A stretch of DNA of 11,015 nt from SUG1106 sp964651095 (GTDB taxonomy: Bacteria > Bacillota > Clostridia > Peptostreptococcales > Anaerovoracaceae), in the NCBI GenBank assembly GCA_964651095.1, contig CAZYWO010000066.1, forward strand, positions 1 to 11,015, given 5' to 3'. The notes beneath the pieces were generated by a model that saw only the letters and a program-made list of their open reading frames with translations, was not told the origin of the DNA and searched no databases. A program made the position numbers and the translations under genes. Positions 4,468 to 11,015 of the stretch are shown here, in pieces (position 1 is the first letter of the stretch; every line of letters starts with the position of its first letter).

Positions 4468-5932
4468 CCCAAAAGAAATCAATGATAAGTTAAAGACCTT
4501 AACAGAACAGCCAATCTGGGAAGTAAGCGGCGATTACTATCAAAACCAAGTTTTAAAATATTATGACGAAAAATGCGTTAAATCAAAAGCAATCTACGAA
4601 GAAGCAAAGAATTATATTCCCGGGGGAGTTCAGCATAATCTTGCTTTCAACAAACCTTTTCCTGTGGCTTTCGCTAAAGCAGACGGAGCGTACCTTTACG
4701 ATCAAGACGGGAACCAATACGTAGATTTTCTTCAAGCAGGAGGTCCTACTATTCTCGGAAGCAATTATGAACCTGTAAGGCAGGCAGTTATAGAGCTTTT
4801 GAACAACTGCGGACCTGTAACGGGGCTTCTCCATGAAGCGGAACTTCTTATAGCTAAGGAAATCAACAAACACATGCCTAATGTAGAAATGTTTCGTATG
4901 CTGGGAAGTGGCACAGAATCTGTAATGGCAGCTTTGAGGATTGCACGTATTGCAACAGGAAATAAACGAATTATCAAGATAGGAGGCGCTTACCACGGCT
5001 GGAGCGATCAGATGGTATATGGTCTCAAAATTCCCGGAAGCAGGGCTCTCCTCGAGTCCCACGGTATTCCCAGAGGCGGATACGGAAAAACCGATGAAGT
5101 AAAACCTAATGATTTGAATATGCTCGAAGGCATGCTTAAGAGAAATAAATTAAAAGGCGGCACTGCCGCTGTAATTGTCGAACCTGTAGGCCCTGAAAGC
5201 GGTACCAGACCTGTTGCAATGGATTACAATAAGGGCGTAAGAAAACTTTGTGATAAATACGGCGCACTTATGATTTTTGATGAGGTAGTAACAGGCTTCC
5301 GTGTGGGGCTGGGTGGAGCGCAGGAATTCTTTGACGTGGTTCCTGACCTTACCGTATTTGGAAAAATAGTTGCAGGCGGATATCCGGCAGCAGGCGGTGT
5401 AGGTGGAAAGAAAGAGTACGCTCAACTGATGGTAGCAGGATTGGTAACGGGAAAACACAGGGCTTATGTAGGCGGAACTCTGGCAGCCAACCCGCTTTCA
5501 GCCTTAGCAGGATATACAGCAATTAAGGAAATCGCAAGAACGGGAGCATGTGAAATCGCAGGCAGAGCAGGCGACAGACTTTGCGATGGACTTAAGGAGC
5601 TTATTGAAAAATACAGTTTACCGTTTGTGGCATACAACCAAGGCAGCATCGTTCACCTGGAATGTACCGGGGCAATGAGCTACGACTATTCTTCATTTTC
5701 TTTCGTAAAATCAGCTCTGGGAATTCTTAAAAATAAGAAAACGATGTATACCAGAAAGGATTCTATGGAAAAAATGGGAGCTGCATATATGGCGAACGGC
5801 ATAGTAACGCTGGCAGGAAGCAGACTTTATACATCTATGGCTGACACTGACGAGGTCATAGACGAAGCATTAAACAGATTTGAACATGTATTCAAAAACG
5901 TTGTAAAAACAGATAAATGCTTGGCAAAATAG
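4436..5932 (+). CDS. Class III PLP-dependent aminotransferase, glutamate-1-semialdehyde aminomutase-like
   Basis: This 498-residue fold-type I PLP enzyme has the expected landmarks: IPGGVQHN (61-68), the phosphate-binding GSGTES (157-162), GAYHGWSD (184-191, the aromatic that stacks on PLP), FDEVVTGFR (281-289, Asp282 pairing with the pyridine nitrogen), VFGKIVAGGYP (307-317, Lys310 as Schiff-base lysine) and GGTLAANP (346-353). No catalytic residue looks lost. It belongs to the GSA-aminomutase-like branch, but no heme-synthesis genes are near, so true HemL is unlikely. An N-terminal extension of about 55 residues and an insertion near 412-445 make it longer than HemL (about 430). ATG 4436 follows AGGAGG (4422-4427) by 8 bases. 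It probably moves an amino group to or from a substrate shared with the kinase and aldolase; the substrate is unknown. Confidence 0.87.
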   Translation: MNNSGISRWDDPKEINDKLKTLTEQPIWEVSGDYYQNQVLKYYDEKCVKSKAIYEEAKNYIPGGVQHNLAFNKPFPVAFAKADGAYLYDQDGNQYVDFLQAGGPTILGSNYEPVRQAVIELLNNCGPVTGLLHEAELLIAKEINKHMPNVEMFRMLGSGTESVMAALRIARIATGNKRIIKIGGAYHGWSDQMVYGLKIPGSRALLESHGIPRGGYGKTDEVKPNDLNMLEGMLKRNKLKGGTAAVIVEPVGPESGTRPVAMDYNKGVRKLCDKYGALMIFDEVVTGFRVGLGGAQEFFDVVPDLTVFGKIVAGGYPAAGGVGGKKEYAQLMVAGLVTGKHRAYVGGTLAANPLSALAGYTAIKEIARTGACEIAGRAGDRLCDGLKELIEKYSLPFVAYNQGSIVHLECTGAMSYDYSSFSFVKSALGILKNKKTMYTRKDSMEKMGAAYMANGIVTLAGSRLYTSMADTDEVIDEALNRFEHVFKNVVKTDKCLAK

Positions 5933-5973
5933 AAAGAAGTCTGAAAACAAACAGCAGCTAAGCAGCATAAAGC

Positions 5974-5979
5974 AGGAGG
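5974..5979 (+). promoter_or_regulatory. Shine-Dalgarno that sets the kinase start
   Basis: AGGAGG lies 5 bases before ATG 5985 and only 2 before the in-frame GTG 5982, favouring ATG. Confidence 0.65.
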
Positions 5980-5984
5980 TAGTG

Positions 5985-7520
5985 ATGATAAAATATATTA
6001 TGGCTCACGACATGGGTACAAGTTCAGATAAGGCGGTGTTAGTGGATTTTGAGGGAAATATTATTGCAACGGCTGTAGAACCGTATCCGACTTTTTATCC
6101 CAATCCTGCGTGGGTCGAACAGAATCCGGAGGACTACTGGAATGCAGTTTGCAAGGCAAGCAGCAGAATCATATCGGATAACGGAATTGATCCGTCTGAT
6201 GTAAAAGGGTTAATTTTTTCAACTCAAGCACAGGGAATAATTCCTGTAAGTAAAGACGGCAGGGTTCTTTACAACAATATAACATGGGTCGATGGCCGTG
6301 CAGAAAAACAGGCAGAAATCATCATGAAAAAAATGGGAGGAAAGAAGATTTTCTCCATGGTTTCCGGAACCCCCATAATGGGAAAAGACTGTATCCCTAA
6401 AATTGTATGGCTTAAAGAGGAACGCCCCCAAATATATAAGGAAACACACAAGATACTGGATGTAAACGGCTATCTTAAATTCAAATGCACGGGCAAGATG
6501 GTGACGGAAATTTCAGGCGCATCTTCTTACGGGCTTGATCTTAAAAAGAAGGAATGGCTCGGAGTAATGAAATTTACAGGCGTAGACATGGAAAAACTTC
6601 CTCCGCTTGTTTGCAGCACGGATATGGTAGGCGGATTGCTTCCTGAAGCCGCGGCTACAATGGGGCTTCAGGAAGGTACGCCTGTATTTGGAGGCTGTGA
6701 TGATGTGCAGGCTGCGGCAGTAGGGTCAGGAATGTGCGGCGATGGAGATTTACATATCTACCTTGGAACTTCTGCATGGGTTGCAGCCGCCAGCAAAACT
6801 GCCGACAAGTTTATGCATGGCGCGGCAGCAATCCAAAGCGCCGACAAGCAAATGAACTTAATTGCCGGCATTACAGAATCGGCAGGAGCTAATATCCAAT
6901 GGATTTGCGATGAGTTCTTTGCAAGAGAAAAGGAAGAATACGGAGATGGGATATACAATTATATGGATGAGGTTATAAAGACAATACCTCCGGGAAGCGA
7001 CCACTTGGTATGTACTCCATGGATGCTTGGAGAACGTTGTCCCGTATCTTCGACAACGACCAGAGCCACTTTATTTAATATAAGTATGGTACATACCAGA
7101 GAACACCTCATGCGAGCAGTATATGAGGGCATTGGGTACAATTTAAGATGGATATTAGAAAATTATCATCGTGATTACGGGTTTACATGTGATAATTTTA
7201 GAATTATAGGTGGAGGCGCTTTAGACGACGGCTGGATGCAGATAATTGCCGATATTACAGGCAAAAATTTTGCAGTAGTAAAAGATCCCAGAAATGCAGG
7301 CGCTGTAGGCGTAGCGGTAGTAGCTCTCATAGGACTGGGGGAACTGCCCGGATTCGATGCGGCAAGAGATTTTGTGCGTATCGAGAAGAGGTATAAGCCA
7401 AATCCTGAAAATAAGGCTATATACGACTCTTTATTTGAGGATTATAAAAATATTTACAGATCTCTTAAAAAAGCTTATATTATAGCTAATGGACAGAGGT
7501 TTACAGGGCAGGAAAGATAA
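5985..7520 (+). CDS. FGGY-family carbohydrate kinase (xylulokinase-like)
   Basis: The 511-residue product has both FGGY domains. The N-terminal domain opens with the phosphate loop AHDMGTSSDKAVLVD (from about residue 7) and holds the substrate-side motif ITWVDGRAE (about 99-107). The C-terminal domain has GGCDDVQAAAVGSG (about 236-249), where the second Asp (D240) aligns with the catalytic base of GlpK and XylB. Further motifs are LGTSAWVAA, PWMLGERCPV and the ATP-site signature IIGGGALDDGWMQIIADITG. Family members phosphorylate the terminal hydroxyl of ketoses or polyols with ATP. The exact sugar cannot be read from sequence; xylulokinase is only the nearest general label. It lies 52 bases after the aminotransferase and precedes an aldolase, so its product is presumably the aldolase substrate. 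Confidence 0.9.
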   Translation: MIKYIMAHDMGTSSDKAVLVDFEGNIIATAVEPYPTFYPNPAWVEQNPEDYWNAVCKASSRIISDNGIDPSDVKGLIFSTQAQGIIPVSKDGRVLYNNITWVDGRAEKQAEIIMKKMGGKKIFSMVSGTPIMGKDCIPKIVWLKEERPQIYKETHKILDVNGYLKFKCTGKMVTEISGASSYGLDLKKKEWLGVMKFTGVDMEKLPPLVCSTDMVGGLLPEAAATMGLQEGTPVFGGCDDVQAAAVGSGMCGDGDLHIYLGTSAWVAAASKTADKFMHGAAAIQSADKQMNLIAGITESAGANIQWICDEFFAREKEEYGDGIYNYMDEVIKTIPPGSDHLVCTPWMLGERCPVSSTTTRATLFNISMVHTREHLMRAVYEGIGYNLRWILENYHRDYGFTCDNFRIIGGGALDDGWMQIIADITGKNFAVVKDPRNAGAVGVAVVALIGLGELPGFDAARDFVRIEKRYKPNPENKAIYDSLFEDYKNIYRSLKKAYIIANGQRFTGQER

Positions 7521-7593
7521 AGTGTTAAATTAAAAAACGCCCCAAAGTCAGACCAAATAACCATGAACAGAGAATAACAGGAGAGAAGTTTAA

Positions 7594-8883
7594 ATGGAAA
7601 GAGAATATGAGTTATTAAAAAAATATGCCAATATGATGGCAAGCCAGGACTACCCTGTAGGCGAGGCAGCAATGCTCATGCTGGAAACTGAGGAGGGAGT
7701 ATTTGCAACCAAATATGGAGCTGATTTGTCAGACCTTAAATATGATCAGGTTGAAAAACTTAATATAAAAAAACTTCCTATGTCCGATAGTGGAATGAAA
7801 GCTATGGTGTATTCTCAGACGCCTTATTGCCAGAAGTGCCTTAAAGATGCGAGAGCATTTAAACCTTCGCTGGACGATATGGCACAGATTATAGGGCCTG
7901 CCGCATATATAGCAGATGGACGCGACAGTAATAAGTCGGTTGGAAAATCGCTGAAGAAAGCCCTTAGCAAAAATGCCGGATGTTTTGTGTTAAGAAGTAT
8001 AGAAGCCAAGGGCGAAGGATCAGGCTACACCGTAACTGTCGGAAGAAGCCTTTTCGAAGCCGTAGTAGCTATGACAGTGCTGGAGAAATCTGCTGAAACT
8101 ACAATTTTAGCAGATAAAATCGGCGGCGCTAAAAATATTAACCCCATCGAAACCAGACTTATGAGGAAAATATATAAGAAAAAATATTCTAAAGCAGAAG
8201 AAATTGCTAAGATCACAGAGGCTTATACGGGGATAACAGATGGTACTGAGACTTATCAAGGCGACGATGATCGGGTATGCCAAGCTTGGCAGGAACAGAC
8301 TGATAAATCTTGTGATAGCCGGAAATCCCGAGAACAGATTTTGCGCGAAAAGCTTGTAGACTATGGAAAAAAACTTGTAGACTGCGGCTTGGTTCAGGGA
8401 ACTTGGGGGAATCTTTCCATCAGGCTGGATGAAAACAACATGCTGGTAACGCCCTCCGGACTGGACTATATGAGACTTACGCCTGAGGATATGGTTAAAG
8501 TTCACATAAATACTCTTGAATATGAGGGAGATCTGAAACCGACGTCGGAGAAAGGACTTCATGCGGAGATCTATAAGAGAAGAACCGACGTTAACAGCGT
8601 GATTCATACCCATTCAAAATATGCCTGCGTTTTCGCAGCCGCAGAAAAATCCATGCCCGTTGAGGATAGTGAAATGCAGAAAATTTTCAGCAATGAAATA
8701 AAACTGGCAGGATACGCGCTTCCGGGTACTAAGAAGTTGATGATTAATACGGCAAACGCTCTCGGAAACAACTTTGCCTGTATAATGAGCCATCACGGAA
8801 TGGTTGCATGTGGGCATGATATTGAAACTGCTTTCGACAACTGTGTAAAAGTTGAAGACTGCGGAAAGCAGTACCTTAAATAA
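7594..8883 (+). CDS. Two-domain class II aldolase/adducin protein with a degenerate N-terminal domain
   Basis: The C-terminal domain (about 245-429) is a normal class II (zinc) aldolase of the FucA/AraD type: GTWGNLSIR (269-277), TPSGLDYMRL, KPTSEKGLHAE (catalytic Glu325), HTHS with metal ligands His338 and His340, and SHHG with His401. The N-terminal domain (about 1-205) has the same fold signatures, LDDMAQIIGPA (93-103) and NINPIETRLMRKIYKKKYSK (181-200). The HTH ligands, however, are replaced by YSQ (73-75), and no NHG motif is seen, so it should not bind metal. A polar linker (about 206-245) joins the two. The length, 429, is twice the usual 200-230. It likely cleaves the phosphorylated product of the kinase to DHAP and an aldehyde, or acts as an epimerase or decarboxylase of the same fold. 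ATG follows AGGAG (7579-7583) by 10 bases. Confidence 0.87.
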   Translation: MEREYELLKKYANMMASQDYPVGEAAMLMLETEEGVFATKYGADLSDLKYDQVEKLNIKKLPMSDSGMKAMVYSQTPYCQKCLKDARAFKPSLDDMAQIIGPAAYIADGRDSNKSVGKSLKKALSKNAGCFVLRSIEAKGEGSGYTVTVGRSLFEAVVAMTVLEKSAETTILADKIGGAKNINPIETRLMRKIYKKKYSKAEEIAKITEAYTGITDGTETYQGDDDRVCQAWQEQTDKSCDSRKSREQILREKLVDYGKKLVDCGLVQGTWGNLSIRLDENNMLVTPSGLDYMRLTPEDMVKVHINTLEYEGDLKPTSEKGLHAEIYKRRTDVNSVIHTHSKYACVFAAAEKSMPVEDSEMQKIFSNEIKLAGYALPGTKKLMINTANALGNNFACIMSHHGMVACGHDIETAFDNCVKVEDCGKQYLK

Positions 8884-8964
8884 TAAACCGCCGTGCGGCA
8901 GTAAAAGTAAAGAGTAGATGTAAATTGTAAGAAATAGTTCAGATTTAATTAAAAAAGTTTTAAG

Positions 8965-9004
8965 TCCCTTTTGATACTATTAAGGTATTGAAAGGGATTT
9001 TTAT
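8965..9004 (+). terminator. Rho-independent terminator of the operon
   Basis: TCCCTTTTGATAC (8965-8977) pairs over all 13 positions with GTATTGAAAGGGA (8985-8997), with two G-U pairs in RNA and a 7-base loop, and is followed directly by TTTTTATT. It lies about 80 bases after the aldolase stop, and closes the operon. The A-rich left flank (AAAAAAG from 8951) might let it act weakly on the other strand too. Confidence 0.88.
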
Positions 9005-9077
9005 TAAATCTTTTTCAGAAATATGAAGGTTAATACTAATGAGAAACAAAATTTAAAAGGGGTTAGGATTTGAAACA

Positions 9078-10106
9078 ATGGGAATGAACGAGACGGATTA
9101 TAGAATGAAGAGGAGAACCAAAGAACGCCAAGAAAAAAAGAAAAGGGCCATAAGAAAGCGCATGTTTATATTCAGACTTTGCGTGATAATATTGTGCCTA
9201 TATATTGGTTATGCAGCATTATTTCTGCTTTTCCCTCAAGCAGGAATAAGAATATCCTCTTTTGCCGATGGAATATTAGGCATTGATAATGTAAGCAGTA
9301 AATATGATGAAATAAGTTTGTCCGGTTTATATAGCAAGAAAGCCGTTCTTATGGAGCTTGAAAGCGGGGAAATCATTGCAGACAGGAATGGAAACAAAAA
9401 AATGTATCCGGCGTCGCTGACTAAAATAATGACTGCGTTGGTGGCAATAGAAAATATTGAGGATTTACAATCAAAAACCACGTTTTCCGGCGAAATATAT
9501 GATGAAGTATACGAAAACAACGGTTCAATGTCAGATTTTTTGCTCGGAGAAACCGTTAAATATGAAGATGTACTTTACGGTGTCATCCTCCAGTCAGGCG
9601 GCGACTGCTGCATGATTTTGGCAAGAGATATTTCCGGTTCCGAAGAAGATTTTGTAAAATTGATGAATCAAAAGGCGAAAGAACTTGGAATGGAAAATAC
9701 CAATTTTGTCAACTGCACGGGATTACATGACAGCCAACATTATTCTACAGCAGAAGACATGGCAAAACTTCTGAAAGAAGCTCTTGAAAACCAAGAGTTC
9801 AGAAAAATCTTTACTTCATGGAGCTATACTGTAGATTCGACCAACATGCGCAGCGAAGGATTTGGAATTACTACCACCATGTATAATGGAGCAGAGAACT
9901 TTTCCATTAACAACGGCGAAATTTCAGGAGGAAAGACGGGCTATACCAGCAAGGCAGGTTTATGCCTTGCATCTTTGGCAGAGGTTAACGGCAGAGAATA
10001 CATTCTTATAACCGGCAGTGCGGAAGGCGACCATTATACGGTTCAGTACAACATTAAAGATGCGGTACAGGTATATAATCAGGTGGCAAAATCCAATATT
10101 GAATAA
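9078..10106 (+). CDS. Membrane-anchored S11-family D-alanyl-D-alanine carboxypeptidase-like protein
   Basis: The 342-residue protein starts with a very basic cytoplasmic segment (10-28), one membrane helix (about 29-53) acting as an uncleaved anchor, and an outer serine-peptidase domain (about 85-335) of the penicillin-binding DacA type. The catalytic SxxK is S113-L-T-K116 in PASLTKIMTALVA. The third motif KTG is K286-T-G in SGGKTGYTSKAG. The second motif, normally SxN, reads S173-G-G-D, with Gly in place of Asn. The family trims the terminal D-Ala from peptidoglycan stem peptides. The N-terminal anchor instead of a C-terminal amphipathic helix, and the lack of the PBP5 C-terminal beta domain, set it apart from classical DacA. 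It lies after the operon terminator, so it is probably separately expressed; only a weak AGGA (9065-9068) precedes the ATG. Confidence 0.88.
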   Translation: MGMNETDYRMKRRTKERQEKKKRAIRKRMFIFRLCVIILCLYIGYAALFLLFPQAGIRISSFADGILGIDNVSSKYDEISLSGLYSKKAVLMELESGEIIADRNGNKKMYPASLTKIMTALVAIENIEDLQSKTTFSGEIYDEVYENNGSMSDFLLGETVKYEDVLYGVILQSGGDCCMILARDISGSEEDFVKLMNQKAKELGMENTNFVNCTGLHDSQHYSTAEDMAKLLKEALENQEFRKIFTSWSYTVDSTNMRSEGFGITTTMYNGAENFSINNGEISGGKTGYTSKAGLCLASLAEVNGREYILITGSAEGDHYTVQYNIKDAVQVYNQVAKSNIE

Positions 10107-10170
10107 AGCTACGGATAATGCTGAAAAATGCAAAGACTTTATAAAAACTACAATTCCGCTTTTTATTTGC

Positions 10171-10199
10171 TTGCATGTCAATTGGGTTATGGCTATAAT
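10171..10199 (+). promoter_or_regulatory. Probable promoter of the DUF4241 gene
   Basis: A perfect -10 TATAAT (10194-10199) has a weak -35 TTGCAT (10171-10176) 17 bases upstream. The leader to ATG 10293 would be about 87 bases. The gap from 10107 shows no clear terminator, so read-through from the carboxypeptidase gene is possible. Confidence 0.5.
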
Positions 10200-10292
10200 G
10201 TAGTAAACAAATGGAAAAACAAAAGACGTCGCTGTGGAAAGCGCTGCATTGAAGATTGGTTTTTGATTTTTTAAAGCTAAGAGGGAAAAAAG

Positions 10293-11015
10293 ATGAATGC
10301 ACAGGAAGTTTTCAAGAAAAATTTAAAATATATAAGCCAGACGGAGATTTCGCCTGAATTGATAAAGGGACAGTTTGTAAAGAGTCGGACGAGATTTTTC
10401 CTTAAGGTTGGCGAGATAGATTGTCCCAGCGGTAAAATTGTCGTTTCAGACCCGTTGGCATATCTTGCGGCAGGCAGATTCTGTCCGCAGATGGAACTGA
10501 CCGTTCCTTCGGGTACATATACAGCGGAAGTCTCAATTTGCAGAAACCCACTTTTCGGAATCAGAGTATGCACTGCAATGTTAAGAATAAAGGAAACAGA
10601 GGCTGTAAAATATGTTTGTGCTGCGCCTACAGAGAAAACAGCGGTAGGTAAATGTGCCGACGGTATATTGACCGGTTTCCCTGTTGACGCAGGTATGATA
10701 TCGTTTTGCGATTCAGATGTAGCACTTGAGTATCAACAATTTCTGAATAAGTGGTATGAAGAACACTCGAATGGTAATCATTACGATGATTACTTTGCGG
10801 AATTTTTTGCAGAAAGCTGGGAAAGGTTACCTGCGTACCAGCGGGAAGGCGGAGATTTCATAGAATGGACAAATCCTGACAGCGGTAAACGCCTTGTTAT
10901 GATTGCTTCCGGATTTGGTGACGGATTTTATCAGGCGTTTTGGGGATATGATAAGAATGATGATATTTGTCAACTGATTGTCCCTATGGTGAATCCCGAT
11001 TTAGTAGAAGAATGC
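10293..11015 (+). CDS. DUF4241-family protein, cut by the window end
   Basis: An open frame of 241 codons starts at ATG 10293, 7 bases after GAGGG (10281-10285), and is still open at the last base. The reading matches the DUF4241 family (PF14025): VDAGMISFCDSDVA, then HYDDYFAEFFAESWERLPAYQ, GGDFIEWTNPDSGKRLVM, IASGFGDGFYQAFWGYD and ICQLIVPMVNPDL. The conserved region is essentially complete, so perhaps only a short tail is missing. No signal peptide or membrane segment is seen, so it is cytosolic. The function of this family is not established as far as I know; members are widespread in Firmicutes and related bacteria. No partner gene is visible in the window. Confidence 0.85.
   Translation, partial: MNAQEVFKKNLKYISQTEISPELIKGQFVKSRTRFFLKVGEIDCPSGKIVVSDPLAYLAAGRFCPQMELTVPSGTYTAEVSICRNPLFGIRVCTAMLRIKETEAVKYVCAAPTEKTAVGKCADGILTGFPVDAGMISFCDSDVALEYQQFLNKWYEEHSNGNHYDDYFAEFFAESWERLPAYQREGGDFIEWTNPDSGKRLVMIASGFGDGFYQAFWGYDKNDDICQLIVPMVNPDLVEEC

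Noticed and set aside
4583..5062. Minus-strand ORF of 159 codons opposite the aminotransferase
   Set aside because: It is antisense to a clearly conserved enzyme, and its Ser/Cys/Phe-rich product has no recognisable domain.
5201..5209. GGTACCAGA, matching part of the operator arm
   Set aside because: It lies within conserved aminotransferase codons and has no mirrored arm nearby; likely coincidence.
4436..5932. Aminotransferase as heme-pathway HemL
   Set aside because: The protein is about 70 residues longer than HemL and sits with sugar-type kinase and aldolase genes, not heme genes.
8107..8613. Minus-strand ORF of 168 codons opposite the aldolase
   Set aside because: It mirrors a conserved coding region on the other strand and shows no domain or ribosome binding site support.
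1..11015. CRISPR array, tRNA, rRNA or riboswitch
   Set aside because: No regularly spaced repeats, cloverleaf, or recognisable riboswitch core was seen on either strand by eye.

Overview
The window looks like chromosome of a low-GC, anaerobe-type Firmicute, probably of the Clostridia. The evidence is AT-rich intergenic DNA, AGGAGG-type ribosome binding sites, heavy use of AGA and ATA codons, and gene families typical of that class. No rRNA, tRNA, CRISPR array or intact transposase was seen.

Left part (1-1660): noncoding DNA at 1-282 carries three related end-like sequences and two hairpins, best read as a degenerate miniature element. It is followed by a minus-strand pair: a two-pass membrane SPFH/band 7 protein and a 67-residue ribbon-helix-helix protein 3 bases behind it. 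Their promoter (TTGACA, 17 bases, TATCAT) is covered by two TGATATCA palindromes exactly 11 bp apart, a plausible autoregulatory operator for the small protein.

Middle (1622-3230): a stretch of gene decay. A good promoter and Shine-Dalgarno drive an unrecognised ORF broken into two frames. Next comes an XRE-type helix-turn-helix membrane protein whose extracellular tail is cut off by an apparent one-base deletion. Last is a badly eroded C-terminal piece of a sensor histidine kinase, readable only by changing frame.

Operon (3234-9005): one promoter with a perfect 15-bp inverted repeat over its -10 and start region is followed by five plus-strand genes and a strong terminator. The genes are a GtrA-like four-helix membrane protein, a TetR-family regulator, a class III (glutamate-1-semialdehyde aminomutase-like) PLP aminotransferase, an FGGY carbohydrate kinase, and a two-domain class II aldolase whose N-terminal domain has lost its metal-binding histidines. 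The TetR protein probably binds the palindrome and represses the operon. Kinase plus aldolase is the usual logic of sugar or polyol breakdown (phosphorylate, then retro-aldol cleave). The added aminotransferase suggests an amino-sugar, amino-polyol or amino-aldehyde substrate, or amination of an aldehyde product. I know of no described pathway with exactly this set, so this is the best candidate for a new system here.

Right part (9006-11015): a membrane-anchored S11 D,D-carboxypeptidase-like protein with an altered second active-site motif (SGG for SxN), then a separately promoted DUF4241-family protein that runs off the window end.
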